Assembly (NCBI RefSeq): GCF_029028005.1 | Contig: NZ_JAOTPO010000013.1 | Span: 1 to 64,000 of the forward strand | Length of the DNA stretch: 64,000 nt | Source: Alkalihalobacterium chitinilyticum | Lineage (GTDB): Bacteria > Bacillota > Bacilli > Bacillales > Bacillaceae_F | Direction: 5' to 3' | Part shown: piece by piece, positions 16,191-25,000 of the stretch | How the letters are laid out: each line of letters begins with the position of its first letter | Numbering within the stretch: position 1 is the stretch's first letter | Position numbers and translations under genes: made by a program | Notes under the pieces: model-generated | The model's input: only the letters and a program-made list of their open reading frames with translations | What the model was told of the DNA's origin: nothing | Databases searched by the model: none

Positions 16191-18305
16191 TTAAATGTTT
16201 ATGTTAACTTTTTGATTAACATCAATGTTAAAACCTGTTGTGTTACTTAAAATGTCTACTTGGAACTTCTCACCTTGGCGACGTACAACAAAGTCCATTG
16301 AACCGTTGCCAATTGTCAGTTGTTCGACTTTTAAATAATTCACATCGTTTGGTAGTACTGGGTTCATTTCTACCGTATTCTTCAATGCATTCGGGAATAT
16401 TCCGAGCATCGTTTGCACGAATACAAGTGGTGTTCCAGCAGCCCACGCTTGTGGTGAACATGCGACAGGGTATTTTACTGGTCGTCCTTCTTGATCGGAG
16501 TAACCGCAGAATAATTCTGGCAGACGGTCGTACTCGAAGTTGGAAGCTGATTTCATGAGTCCTTCTATGACGGTCATCGCTTGTGTAGCGTGTTTCGTCT
16601 TACTCATTCCAAGTAAGATCATGCTATTATCATGCGGCCAAACACTGCCGTCATGGTAACTCATCGGATTGTAGCCTGCCTCGCCTTCACCCATTGTTCG
16701 TATTCCGTAACCAGAGAACATTTTATCGCTTACTAATACATCACTGATTAGAGTTGCTCTTGTCTCATTCAACATTTCAGAAAATAGAACGTGACCTGGA
16801 TTTGACGTGATTGTACCTACCTGCGACTTATCTTTATCTAATGCAAGTGCATAGAATGAATGGTTTTCCATCCAGAAATGCTGTTCAAATTTTTCTTGTA
16901 GTTGAGCGGCTTCCTCTCTTAATCTTTCAGCTTCACTTGTGTTGCCGATTGTTTCATAGAGTTCAGCAATACCGACTTTTCCTTGATACACATAGCCTTG
17001 TACTTCAGATAAAGCGATCGGTGTTTCAGCATAGTCTCCGTTACGATGGACGATAGAGTCAGCTGAGTCTTTCCAACCTTGGTTAGCAATACCTTTTGAA
17101 GACTCTTGATGGTATTCAACAAAGCCATCACCGTCTCGGTCTCCATACTGATTGATCCACGTAATCGCTGCTTGAACATTGGCTTCTAGCTCTCTGAATA
17201 ATTCAATATCGCCAGTCCACTTGATGTACTCTGTTAAAAGAACTAAGAATAACGGTGTTGCATCAATCGTTCCAAAATAAGGTGTAAACGGGATTTGATC
17301 TGTATTCGCTAATTCACCAAAGCGAATTTCATGCATGATTTTTCCTGGTTGTTCATCTCTCCAAGGGTCGACTTTCGTTCCTTGATGAGCTGCCATTGTT
17401 TTTAAGGTTCCTTTTGCCACTTCAGGGTTAAACGGAAGCATTTGCAAGGCTGCTATTAAACTATCTCGACCAAAGGGAACTGCGAACCACGGTAATCCTG
17501 CAACAGGAAATTTTCCATAACCAAGGTCGGTTAGTAAGACTCTTAAATCAGCAATGCCACGATCCACTAACTTTTGTAACTGTTCGTTGTCTGTTTCAAT
17601 TTTTGTTGTTGTTTCGCTCCAATGGGCGTAAGAAGCTTTTAATTGAGTCAGGGCTTCTTCTGGTTGAACAATTGTTGGAACATCTTCACCAACGACTGGA
17701 GCAATGGTAAATGCGATGACTTGTTCCTCGCCGTGAGCAAGGTTTAGATCGAATGTAATTTCACCCTCTAAGTTGATAGCGCTAGCATTTTGGTCCCATT
17801 GAATAACGGTTGCTCTTTGAATGTCGTCTGCCCCTGTATAGTTAAAGCGTAAGCCGCTTTCTAATTTTTCTTGACCTGTACGTTGACCTGTTTCCCCGTT
17901 TTGGAATCCGCGAACGATAAACATGTCTTGGAAATCTACATCGACTTCTACGCTCACTTGGAATGAAATCGGTTTTGGATAATAGCTTTTCATTTTTAAT
18001 AACTCATATACGACATCGTTATAAATAAATCGCTTTCTCTCAATTTCAACCGACTCTCTCCATAAGATGAGGGAACCGTCTTTTTCCATATGCGGGTTCG
18101 TAAGTAAGATTGTTGCCATATAGTTCTCATCGGCATTGGACGAAAGTAAAACCGGATTTTCTCCGTTAATCTTTACATTAAATTTACTTAAGTATCTTGT
18201 ATCTTTTGTATAAAGCCCTGCCCCGTAAGAATGATTTTCAGGAATATTTCCTTTCTCATCGGTTAATAAAAATACGTCATTTTCCTTTATTACTCTGTAA
18301 TCCAT
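16191..18305 (-). CDS. Amylo-alpha-1,6-glucosidase / glycogen debranching-like hydrolase
   Basis: 704 residues in two parts: an N-terminal beta-sandwich (about 1-220, the N-terminal bis domain of debranching-like enzymes) and an (alpha/alpha)6 barrel (about 235-700). Barrel motifs include WFAVPFGRDSLIA near 275, GTIDATPLFLVLLTEY, DGDGFVEY near 385, GWKDSADS, and YNPMSYHDGSVWPHDNSMI near 545. Acidic residues in the GRDS and GWKDS segments are the likely catalytic pair. No signal peptide, so it is cytoplasmic. First gene of the sugar operon, right behind two LacI-type operators; AGGAGG precedes the ATG. True substrate unknown: the family includes enzymes acting on small glucosides as well as glycogen branches. 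Confidence 0.85.
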   Translation of the reverse strand: MDYRVIKENDVFLLTDEKGNIPENHSYGAGLYTKDTRYLSKFNVKINGENPVLLSSNADENYMATILLTNPHMEKDGSLILWRESVEIERKRFIYNDVVYELLKMKSYYPKPISFQVSVEVDVDFQDMFIVRGFQNGETGQRTGQEKLESGLRFNYTGADDIQRATVIQWDQNASAINLEGEITFDLNLAHGEEQVIAFTIAPVVGEDVPTIVQPEEALTQLKASYAHWSETTTKIETDNEQLQKLVDRGIADLRVLLTDLGYGKFPVAGLPWFAVPFGRDSLIAALQMLPFNPEVAKGTLKTMAAHQGTKVDPWRDEQPGKIMHEIRFGELANTDQIPFTPYFGTIDATPLFLVLLTEYIKWTGDIELFRELEANVQAAITWINQYGDRDGDGFVEYHQESSKGIANQGWKDSADSIVHRNGDYAETPIALSEVQGYVYQGKVGIAELYETIGNTSEAERLREEAAQLQEKFEQHFWMENHSFYALALDKDKSQVGTITSNPGHVLFSEMLNETRATLISDVLVSDKMFSGYGIRTMGEGEAGYNPMSYHDGSVWPHDNSMILLGMSKTKHATQAMTVIEGLMKSASNFEYDRLPELFCGYSDQEGRPVKYPVACSPQAWAAGTPLVFVQTMLGIFPNALKNTVEMNPVLPNDVNYLKVEQLTIGNGSMDFVVRRQGEKFQVDILSNTTGFNIDVNQKVNINI

Positions 18306-18322
18306 TACATCCTCCTAAGCAT

Positions 18323-18380
18323 CCGAAACGTTTCGGTTTTTGCGTAAAAAAATATTTTAGTATGATCCGAAACGTTTCGG
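18323..18380 (-). promoter_or_regulatory. Twin LacI-family operators upstream of the sugar operon
   Basis: Two perfect 14-bp palindromes CCGAAACGTTTCGG occur at 18323-18336 and 18367-18380, 44 bp centre to centre (about four helical turns). The arrangement suits cooperative or looped binding by the adjacent LacI regulator. The first lies just upstream of the ribosome binding site of the 16191-18305 gene. Confidence 0.9.
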
Positions 18381-18400
18381 ATTTGGTTTAAAAAAATGGT

Positions 18401-19429
18401 TTAATACCATTCTTTTAATTTATTTTCAGCCGTTGATTCTCTAACTATTAATTGATTTTCTATTAAAACACTTTTATTTGTTTCTTTTTCTTCTAGTAAA
18501 CCAATTAACATATTCGCGGCTTGATACCCCATTAAATATTTGTTTTGAGAAATCGTTGTTAACGCTGGTGATGCGTATTGTGCCAAGACAATATCATCAA
18601 AGCCAACAATCGATAAACTATCGGGTACTTTTCGCCCGAGGGAATTGGCTGCTCTTACAGCTCCTAACGCCATTAGGTCACTTGCACAAAAGAGTGCAGT
18701 AATTTGCGGATAGGTTGCTAAGAGCTTTTTAGCTGTAAATTCTGCAGTGCGTTCTGAAAACTGACCATTTACAACCCACTCTTCACGAAGTTCTAATCCT
18801 GCTTCTTGAATGGCTTGTTTATAGCCTTTAAACCGCTCTTCACTTACATACGCCTGTTCATGCCCATTGATAAACCCAATGTGTTGGTGTCCAAGCTCGA
18901 CTAAATGTTCAATTGCTCGTCTTGCACCAAGTTGGTTATTCGTTGAGACATACCCAACATTTTTACCTGTTATCGGAATGTCAATTAGTACACACGGAAT
19001 GTCACTTTCAACGACCTCTATTAAATAAGGATCATCTTTCTTCATTCCTTGTAAGATGACGCCGTCAACTTTACGTTCTCTACATAATTGCGTGTAGCTT
19101 TTAATTCGCTGTTTGGATGTATTTGTATTAAATAAAATTGGATCATACTCATACTCGGCTGCACAATCATTAATGCCACATAGAACTTCAAACGTAAAGT
19201 TATCCTTTGTGCCTTCTCTACTAATCTCTGAAACAAGTAAACCAATGGTCTTGGATTTCTTCATGACGAGACTTCTAGCAACGACATTAGGGCTGTAGTT
19301 TAAGCGATCGGCAATTTCTTTAATATGTTTCATTGTTTTAGCGCTTACATCCGAATGACCATTAAGTGCTCTAGACACTGTTGTCACTGACGTCCCAGCT
19401 GCTTTCGCTATATCTTTGATCGTAGTCAT
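18401..19429 (-). CDS. LacI/GalR family transcriptional regulator of the sugar operon
   Basis: 342 residues from the ATG at 19429, which follows GGAGG; the in-frame TTG four codons earlier overlaps that site and is rejected. The N-terminus is a perfect LacI helix-turn-helix plus hinge (TTIKDIAKAAGTSVTTVSRALNG, hinge VARSL near residue 56). The rest is a periplasmic-binding-protein-like sensor (GVILQG, CVLIDIP, GHQHIGFI, IVGFDD). It probably binds a sugar or sugar phosphate and leaves the CCGAAACGTTTCGG operators found on both sides of its gene, repressing both the operon and itself. Confidence 0.94.
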   Translation of the reverse strand: MTTIKDIAKAAGTSVTTVSRALNGHSDVSAKTMKHIKEIADRLNYSPNVVARSLVMKKSKTIGLLVSEISREGTKDNFTFEVLCGINDCAAEYEYDPILFNTNTSKQRIKSYTQLCRERKVDGVILQGMKKDDPYLIEVVESDIPCVLIDIPITGKNVGYVSTNNQLGARRAIEHLVELGHQHIGFINGHEQAYVSEERFKGYKQAIQEAGLELREEWVVNGQFSERTAEFTAKKLLATYPQITALFCASDLMALGAVRAANSLGRKVPDSLSIVGFDDIVLAQYASPALTTISQNKYLMGYQAANMLIGLLEEKETNKSVLIENQLIVRESTAENKLKEWY

Positions 19430-19437
19430 GTGATCCT

Positions 19438-19451
19438 CCAAAACGTTTCGG
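19438..19451 (-). promoter_or_regulatory. LacI-family operator before the regulator's own gene
   Basis: CCAAAACGTTTCGG differs by one base from the operon operators. It abuts the ribosome binding site of the regulator, suggesting autoregulation. Confidence 0.8.
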
Positions 19452-19587
19452 AATTTATGTTTTAACTTTAATTGATTTTGAAAACGATTGCAATCACTTT
19501 TTTTGAAAGAATTATAATTTTTTATACTAATAACATTTATGTTTAAAATTTAGTCACAATCGGTGATACTTCGATACAATCAAGCAC

Positions 19588-19622
19588 AAAAAAACTGACA
19601 CTTGTTAAAGTGCCAGTTTTTT
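19588..19622 (-). terminator. Bidirectional terminator
   Basis: AAAAACTGACACTT pairs with AAGTGCCAGTTTTT (19608-19621). It follows the small gene at 19678-19872 on the minus strand. Confidence 0.85.
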
Positions 19623-19677
19623 ACGTAATTGTAAGTAATTATTCCTTCATACGACCAAATTGGGAACTACTCCCAAT

Positions 19678-19872
19678 TTAGAAAGGTTTATTCGGTTGAT
19701 ACGTCGGCTGCTGCTTCTGTGCTGCGTACTGGTGACTTTTCGCTATAGCATCTTGGACATTTTCATCCAAGGAGAATTCAGTATCTGTATTATCAAATTG
19801 TTCAGCTTGATTTTGATTTTGAACGACTTGTTGCTGTTCTTCGATTTCTTTTAAATTTTGACGTTTTTTCAT
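19678..19872 (-). CDS. Small Gln-rich protein, possibly a spore small acid-soluble protein
   Basis: 64 residues, rich in Gln, Asn, Asp and Glu and without membrane segments. AAGGAG lies about 10 bp before the ATG. The central TDTEFSLDENVQDAIAKSH stretch recalls the TEFA/VEFS motifs of gamma-type SASP and YfhD-like spore proteins, but the repeat structure of true gamma-SASP is absent. I infer a spore-associated small protein with low certainty. It has its own terminator. Confidence 0.55.
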   Translation of the reverse strand: MKKRQNLKEIEEQQQVVQNQNQAEQFDNTDTEFSLDENVQDAIAKSHQYAAQKQQPTYQPNKPF

Positions 19873-20051
19873 TTACTCATCTCTCCTTTTGAACAAAATT
19901 ATATCCGTAGAATTTCCAACCGTAGTTTATTTATACGACTGCTTCTATAATTAGTCAGGGCGGTTTGCCACCTACCGTACGATTGAGTCGTAATAATATA
20001 GCATACTCCCGTACCACTTATTCATTCATCGCTGAACGAAAAAATTTTGAT

Positions 20052-20077
20052 AAAAAGGTGAACGCCTAACCTTTTTT
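20052..20077 (-). terminator. Terminator overlapping the acdA stop codon
   Basis: AAAAAGGT (20052-20059) pairs with ACCTTTTTT (20069-20077). The minus strand continues with T residues. Confidence 0.7.
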
Positions 20078-21218
20078 AGTCAGCTAATAGCATTTTTGAA
20101 ATTACGAGACGTTGAACTTCTTGTGTTCCTTCATAAATTTGCGTAATTTTTGCATCACGCATGTAGCGCTCAACTGGATACTCTTTCGTATAACCGTAGC
20201 CGCCGAATACTTGAACAGCTTCAATCGTAACGTCCATCGCTGTATCCCCAGCCATTAATTTGGAGATGGCTGATTCTTTACCGTATGAAAGTCCTTCGCT
20301 TTCTCTCCACGCCGCTTGATACGTAAGTAAACGAGAAGCTTCCACCTTTGTCGCCATGTTCGCTAATTTAAAAGCAACACCTTGCTGTGAAGCAATCGAT
20401 TTTCCGAATTGCTTACGCTCTTTTGCATAGGCAACTGACGCATCAAGTGCACCTTGAGCGATTCCAACTGCTTGAGCAGCGATTCCGTTACGTCCGCCGT
20501 CTAATGTCATCATCGCAATTTTAAAGCCTTCTCCTTCTTTACCGAGAAGGTTTTCTTTTGGTACACGTACATCTTCAAAAATGATTTCAGTTGTCGGTGA
20601 TGAGCGGATCCCTAATTTCTTTTCTTTTTTACCAACGGAGAAGCCAGCCATATCACTTTCAATGATAAAGGCACTTGTTCCTTTATGTTTTAATTCAGGG
20701 TCAGTTAATGCAAAGACGACGTAAATATCAGCTTCGCCACCGTTTGTAATGAAAATTTTTGAACCGTTCAGAATGTAGTCGTCGCCATCACGTTTAGCTG
20801 TCGTTTTCATTGCGGCTGCATCAGATCCAGAACTAGGCTCAGTTAAACCGTATGCACCGATCTTTTTTCCTTCTGCCATTGGACGAAGATACTTTTGTTT
20901 TTGCTCTTCTGTTCCAAACTTATACACAGGCCAGCCAGCTAATGAAGTATGTGCCGATAAGGTAGTACCCATTGCTGCATCTACTCTAGATAGTTCTTCA
21001 ACTGCGATACAATAACTTAAATAGTCAGCACCGATTCCGCCGTATTCTTCAGGCCATGGAATACCAGTTAAACCTAGTTCCGCCATTTTATTAAATAATT
21101 CACGGTCAAAACGCTCTTCTTCATCACGTTCGTGAGCTGTAGGTCCTACTTCATTTTCAGCAAAATCACGGACCATCTTTTTAATCATTTGTTGTTCATC
21201 TGATAATTGAAAATTCAT
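20076..21218 (-). CDS. acdA: Acyl-CoA dehydrogenase (short/branched-chain type)
   Basis: 380 residues, the standard length. Flavin-dependent alpha,beta-dehydrogenation of an acyl-CoA. N-terminal helical domain ([22 protein letters not shown]), then signature 1 ([14 protein letters not shown] near residue 125) and signature 2 ([16 protein letters not shown] near the end). The catalytic base is the Glu of that YEGT segment. It most resembles butyryl-CoA or isovaleryl-type bacterial enzymes such as AcdA. The frame extends six codons upstream, but GAGGAG is 9 bp before the ATG at 21218, so that is the start. Grouped with a TetR regulator and an acyl-CoA ligase, it belongs to fatty-acid or branched-chain acid breakdown. 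Confidence 0.93.
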   Translation of the reverse strand: MNFQLSDEQQMIKKMVRDFAENEVGPTAHERDEEERFDRELFNKMAELGLTGIPWPEEYGGIGADYLSYCIAVEELSRVDAAMGTTLSAHTSLAGWPVYKFGTEEQKQKYLRPMAEGKKIGAYGLTEPSSGSDAAAMKTTAKRDGDDYILNGSKIFITNGGEADIYVVFALTDPELKHKGTSAFIIESDMAGFSVGKKEKKLGIRSSPTTEIIFEDVRVPKENLLGKEGEGFKIAMMTLDGGRNGIAAQAVGIAQGALDASVAYAKERKQFGKSIASQQGVAFKLANMATKVEASRLLTYQAAWRESEGLSYGKESAISKLMAGDTAMDVTIEAVQVFGGYGYTKEYPVERYMRDAKITQIYEGTQEVQRLVISKMLLAD

Positions 21219-21298
21219 CTTCTGTTCTCTCCTCATACCCTAATATATTTTTTTGAAACTTCTGTAACAACTTTCATCTATGTGAAAACGTTGAAACC

Positions 21299-21922
21299 TT
21301 ATTCATCATCAAGAAAATACTCTTGATATCTTGGGCTTTGTTTTGCTTTCTTCGTAAGTAATGCATTCATGATAAAATCAATATACACATCAGCAATTTG
21401 ATCGATGGAAATGCTGCGGTTTTTTTCGTACCATTGATACGTCCAGTTAATCATTCCAAACATCGCCATTCCGTTTAGTAAAAGGGGTGTATTCGAACGA
21501 ATTTCTCCAGCTTTTATACCCTCTTCTAATATCGTAAAAATATAATCTTGATACTCGTCTCGTTTTTGCTTAATTTTCTCGAAATACTCGGGAGCGAGAT
21601 AATGATTTTCACGGTACATCACTGAAATTTCGAGATTATACACGTCAAACGCTAAGATAAACGCACGGATCATGCCTTCCAACTTTTCGACCGGGTTTTC
21701 CCTTTCGACAGCGGCTGCTTTTCCTGTTTCCATAACGTACGTCAAAATGAAATCATTAATTTGGTATAAAAGTTCGTCTTTTGTTTGAAAGTGATGATAG
21801 AAACCGCCGTTGGACACACCGGCTTCTTTTGCTATCATTCGAACAGAAACTTCATGAAAGCCTTTTTCTTTAAATAACATTAATGCAGAATCTATAATTC
21901 TCTTTTTTGTACTTTCCGACAC
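21299..21922 (-). CDS. TetR family regulator of fatty-acid metabolism (FadR-like)
   Basis: 207 residues. The N-terminal helix-turn-helix (KRIIDSALMLFKEKGFHEVSVRMIAKEAGVSNGGFYHHFQTKDELL) is canonical TetR. The C-terminal part is all-helical and resembles the ligand domain of acyl-CoA-sensing FadR proteins of Bacillus. The start codon is GTG with AGGAGG 9 bp upstream. It sits between acdA and a small gene in the acyl-CoA ligase cluster. Palindromes upstream of the ligase and small genes are the likely binding sites, released by long-chain acyl-CoA; this ligand is inferred from family and context. Confidence 0.88.
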   Translation of the reverse strand: MSESTKKRIIDSALMLFKEKGFHEVSVRMIAKEAGVSNGGFYHHFQTKDELLYQINDFILTYVMETGKAAAVERENPVEKLEGMIRAFILAFDVYNLEISVMYRENHYLAPEYFEKIKQKRDEYQDYIFTILEEGIKAGEIRSNTPLLLNGMAMFGMINWTYQWYEKNRSISIDQIADVYIDFIMNALLTKKAKQSPRYQEYFLDDE

Positions 21923-21999
21923 AACTGACTTCCTCCTAGCGGTAACCTTTTAGTGCATGAATGATAACTACATATAGGTTACAAATCCCCCATGGACGA

Positions 22000-22182
22000 T
22001 CATTTACCTTCAAGTTCTTTTTTCCAACGGTCTAATTTTGATACAAATTCGTGAAAATAATCATTAAATGGATACGAAGCGGCAATATGTCCTAGCTCTT
22101 CATCGTTCAAGTTCTTTAACTCTTCTTCTAATTTAGTTAACTCATTGATCGAGCCATCTAGGATCTCAATTACTCTATCCAT
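22000..22182 (-). CDS. Small acidic hypothetical protein in the fatty-acid cluster
   Basis: 60 residues, entirely helical in appearance (MDRVIEILDGSINELTKLEEE... FVSKLDRWKKELEGK), no membrane segment. GAGGTG lies about 11 bp before the ATG. It lies between the TetR gene and the acyl-CoA ligase gene on the same strand; an operator-like palindrome lies just upstream. No family recognised. Confidence 0.6.
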   Translation of the reverse strand: MDRVIEILDGSINELTKLEEELKNLNDEELGHIAASYPFNDYFHEFVSKLDRWKKELEGK

Positions 22183-22219
22183 ACGTTTGATTCACCTCAT
22201 AAATATTTATAGTTGGTGT

Positions 22220-22239
22220 CCGACCGATCATTCGGTCGG
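22220..22239 (-). promoter_or_regulatory. TetR-type operator, CCGACCGA-N4-TCGGTCGG
   Basis: Perfect 8-bp arms with a 4-bp spacer (CCGACCGA TCAT TCGGTCGG), placed about 40 bp upstream of the 22000-22182 gene that precedes the TetR and acdA genes. This is the classic layout of an operator for a TetR-family autorepressor. Confidence 0.75.
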
Positions 22240-22313
22240 TTTATGTTAATATTAAGAATATTCATCGTATTTGTCAACTAATAACTATTTTTTCTATATG
22301 TTCCATGAAAAGA

Positions 22314-22352
22314 AAACAACGAATGGATCTTTGGAAGGTCCATTCGTTGTTT
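22314..22352 (-). terminator. Terminator of the acyl-CoA ligase gene
   Basis: AAACAACGAATGGA (22314-22327) pairs with TCCATTCGTTGTTT (22339-22352); the minus strand continues TCTTTTC. Confidence 0.9.
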
Positions 22353-22363
22353 GATGTCGTTGA

Positions 22364-23872
22364 TTACTTTGTGGAGTGCTCTAAATTTCTTAAATTTTTG
22401 CGTAAGATTTTTCCTGTTGTGTTTTTCGGTAATTCCGAAAGAAATTCAATATATTGCGGACGTTTATATTTAACAAGTTTATCAGCTAAGTAATTTTTCA
22501 AATCACTTTCTGTTAATGTTTCATTTTTAGATACGACAAACGCTTTAACCGATTCCCCGTAACTTTCATCAGGTACACCGATAACAGCGACTTCGACGAT
22601 ATCAGCGTGGTCATATAGCACTTCCTCAATCTCACGTGGATAAACATTATAACCGCCAACGATGATCATGTCTTTCTTGCGGTCAACGATATAAATATAG
22701 CCTTCCTCATCCATTGTCGCCATGTCGCCAGTGTATAACCAACCGTCTTTTATCGAACGCGCTGTCTCTTCAGGCATACCAAGATAACCTTTCATTACGT
22801 TTGGTCCTTTTACAATCAGTTCGCCTACCTCACCACGCGGTACTTCTTCGCCTTCTGGGTCAACGACTTTGTTTTCAACATAAGGAATATTAACCCCGAT
22901 TGAACCAGGCTTACATACGCCTCTTAAAGGATTAAATGCTGTTACTGGAGCTGCTTCACTTAATCCGTACCCTTCTTGAATTTGGATTCCGGAATGCTCT
23001 TGGAATTTGTTTAATACGGCTACTGGTAACGAAGATCCACCGGAAATACAAATGCGTAATGAGCTAAATTGTTCTTTAGTTGTTGGGATTTGCAGTAAGA
23101 AATTAAACATCGTCGGAACGCCGGCAAAGACCGTTGCTTGTTCTTTTACGAAGGTTTCTACAACTTCTTGCGGGCTGAATTTTGGTAATAAGATCATGGT
23201 TGAGCCAGATAAAATAGGAGCATTGAAACAAACCGTCATACAAAATACATGGAAAATCGGTAAAACAGTTACGACGCGGTCCTCAGCTGTCATTTCAAAA
23301 AGATCTTTTACAGCTTCAGCGTTCGATTGTAAGTTTTTATGTGTTAACATAACTCCTTTAGGAGCACCTGTTGTACCTGAAGTATATAAAATAACAGCTA
23401 CATCATTTTCTTCGACAACTGGTCCATTAAAATTCTGGACATCATTATCAATAAACGATTCAAAAGCTAGTTCACTTTCAACTGGTTTCGTATAGACAAC
23501 AAAGTCTACAGAAGAAACCTTTTGTCTAACTTCTGTTAGTGGGGTATGTAAACTTGCGTCTGCAATTACACCTTTAGCTTTACTATTCGTTAAGATATAT
23601 TCAATTTCACGAGCTGTGAACGTTGGGTTTACAGGCACTACTGTAGCCCCTGCACAAATCGTTCCGTAGTAAGCGACTACAAATTCAGGTGTGTTCCCTA
23701 AAAGTAATGCAACGGTATCGCCTTTTTCAATCCCTTGCTGCGACAAGCTATGAGCAAATTGGTTTACTTTTTGGTGCAGCTCTCGATAAGTCGTACTTTC
23801 ATTTAAAAAGATATAAGCTTCTTTGTCTGGATTAAGGTTTAAAGCGTTTGTAAGGTTTGAATATAAATTCAT
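22364..23872 (-). CDS. Long-chain fatty-acid CoA ligase (acyl-CoA synthetase)
   Basis: 502 residues of the ANL adenylating superfamily. The P-loop motif VILYTSGTTGAPKGVMLTH is near residue 165, then QEGYGLSEAAPV near 300, YTGDMATMDEEGYIYIVDRKKDMI near 375, and the catalytic-Lys motif PKNTTGKILRKNLR at the C-terminus. It activates fatty acids to acyl-CoA with ATP, feeding the dehydrogenase of the same cluster; LcfA/LcfB-type in Bacillus. Starts at ATG behind GGGAGAGG. Its own promoter region holds two palindromes, so it is likely controlled together with the acdA branch by the TetR regulator. Confidence 0.93.
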   Translation of the reverse strand: MNLYSNLTNALNLNPDKEAYIFLNESTTYRELHQKVNQFAHSLSQQGIEKGDTVALLLGNTPEFVVAYYGTICAGATVVPVNPTFTAREIEYILTNSKAKGVIADASLHTPLTEVRQKVSSVDFVVYTKPVESELAFESFIDNDVQNFNGPVVEENDVAVILYTSGTTGAPKGVMLTHKNLQSNAEAVKDLFEMTAEDRVVTVLPIFHVFCMTVCFNAPILSGSTMILLPKFSPQEVVETFVKEQATVFAGVPTMFNFLLQIPTTKEQFSSLRICISGGSSLPVAVLNKFQEHSGIQIQEGYGLSEAAPVTAFNPLRGVCKPGSIGVNIPYVENKVVDPEGEEVPRGEVGELIVKGPNVMKGYLGMPEETARSIKDGWLYTGDMATMDEEGYIYIVDRKKDMIIVGGYNVYPREIEEVLYDHADIVEVAVIGVPDESYGESVKAFVVSKNETLTESDLKNYLADKLVKYKRPQYIEFLSELPKNTTGKILRKNLRNLEHSTK

Positions 23873-23971
23873 GTGTGGCCTCTCCCTTTCATTCCTAATT
23901 TTTATGTATATATACTTTAAAGAAGTGTTGCTCGCAAATGATTGGTAGATGGTTCTATTGTTTGTTGCGGA

Positions 23972-23987
23972 TAATGAACGGTCATTA
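23972..23987 (-). promoter_or_regulatory. FadR-like operator TAATGA-N4-TCATTA
   Basis: A perfect palindrome with ATGA/TCAT half-sites and a 4-bp spacer (ACGG), which is how the Bacillus FadR consensus (TGAATGA-N4-TCATTCA) is built. It lies 100 bp upstream of the ligase start, inside the leader. Confidence 0.6.
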
Positions 23988-24100
23988 GATTTGTATTAAG
24001 TTTTGAGACTATAGATGAACGGTCCACTGGACGAAGTACATCTATTTTTAATGAACCTTTAGTGGGAAAAACAAGCCTACTGAAAACGATTTCATATATA

Positions 24101-24129
24101 ATTATAAAAGACTGAGTAACCGTTCAGTC
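24101..24129 (-). promoter_or_regulatory. Ligase promoter with overlapping palindrome
   Basis: On the minus strand a TATAAT -10 (plus 24101-24106) is preceded at 17 bp by a GACTGA -35-like hexamer, which is one arm of the palindrome GACTGA-N8-TCAGTC (24110-24129). A repressor bound here would block the -35. Confidence 0.5.
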
Positions 24130-24441
24130 TAGTTCATTTTATTGGCATTTAGTTATTTTGTCAACGAATAATCAGAATTTTAGTTTATTTAAATATCTTT
24201 TGAAGTATATTAATTTTCTCCTACTCTCTATTTTAGCTATTAAATATAGTTGTGACGTCGATTGTTATTAAATTGACAGATGTTTTATTTTGATAGATTG
24301 ATTTGAATATTAGTTTTTCAATATAATTTTCATATTTATGAAGAACCTAACTTGCCTGGCATAATTCTACTTCCCTGCCAAACAATTGGCATATGCATAC
24401 AGCAGGATTTACTGTATGATATAGTTATTCACATGAAACAT

Positions 24442-24708
24442 ATCGCAATAGACGGGGAGGTAGCGGTGCCTTGTAACCTGCAAACCGCTATAGCAGGGTC
24501 GAATTCCTATTGAAGGACTAATGATGTGTGGTCAGTGCTTTGGATGAGGTGTTGAGGAAAAAGTCTTTTGCAAAGGATAATCTCCGAACGGGTCAGATCT
24601 GGAAGGAAGCAGCCATAAGGAGAACCCTATTCTTGTGTAAAAGGTCACTTTTTCTGAGTCGCTGAAGAAGTAACGCATGGATGATTAGTTCGTAGATAGG
24701 TTTGCGAT
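24442..24708 (+). ncRNA. ffs: Signal recognition particle RNA (scRNA, large Bacillus type)
   Basis: About 267 nt, close to the roughly 270 nt of the B. subtilis RNA. The 5' end ATCGCAA (24442-24448) pairs with the 3' end TTGCGAT (24702-24708). The 5' Alu-domain signature GGGGAGGTAGCGGTGCC (24454-24470) and the CCGCT/AGCAGGG part follow. The universally conserved apical S-domain loop sequence GGTCAGATCTGGAAGGAAGC lies at about 24591-24610, continuing AGCCATAAG. It partners with Ffh to target nascent membrane proteins to the translocon. Ends are estimated from base pairing and may be off by a few bases. A terminator follows. Confidence 0.96.
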
Positions 24709-24718
24709 TTACATAATG

Positions 24719-24749
24719 AAAAGACTGCCTTTGTGGCGGTCTTTTTTTT
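24719..24749 (+). terminator. Terminator of the SRP RNA gene
   Basis: AAAAGACTGCC pairs with GGCGGTCTTTT (24735-24745), followed by a run of T. Confidence 0.9.
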
Positions 24750-24769
24750 GGTTGAATGGACAATGAGGC

Positions 24770-24930
24770 GTATTGAATAACTTCAAAGCGCTGAATGGTG
24801 AGCGGTAGAGGAAAAAATTGGGAAAACACGTGAACGAAACGGCGCGGATCGTGAGCGGTGGAGGAAAAAATTAGGGGAAAGCGCGAACGAAACGGCGGGA
24901 AACGTGAGCGGCTGGTGCAGTAATCAGTGT
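24770..24930. repeat. Array D: three 53-bp units, inverted copies of array F
   Basis: TGAGCGG recurs at 24799, 24852 and 24905, exactly 53 bp apart. Read on the minus strand, the units (CCACCGCTCACGATCCGCG, CCGTTTCGTTCACG, TTTTCCTC) match array F at 35.2 kb. The array lies between the convergent SRP RNA and RNase J genes. An antisense frame through it (24593-24973) is not considered a gene. Confidence 0.88.
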
Positions 24931-25000
24931 TCGAGGTATATGCAGTCATGCGGTGAACTTCCACGGTGGGCACAGAAAACTAAGCTAAATTTATGAAATA

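Larger units (their letters stand above)
23873..24441. other. AT-rich gap between acyl-CoA ligase and SRP RNA genes
   Basis: About 570 bp without a convincing gene on either strand. It contains the ligase promoter and two operator-like palindromes (listed separately). The right half (24130-24440) must hold the SRP RNA promoter; I could not assign -35/-10 boxes with good spacing. Confidence 0.6.

Noticed and set aside
24593-24973. Minus-strand 126-codon frame over the SRP RNA end and array D
   Set aside because: It overlaps the SRP RNA and its terminator and reads the 53-bp repeats; no initiation signal.
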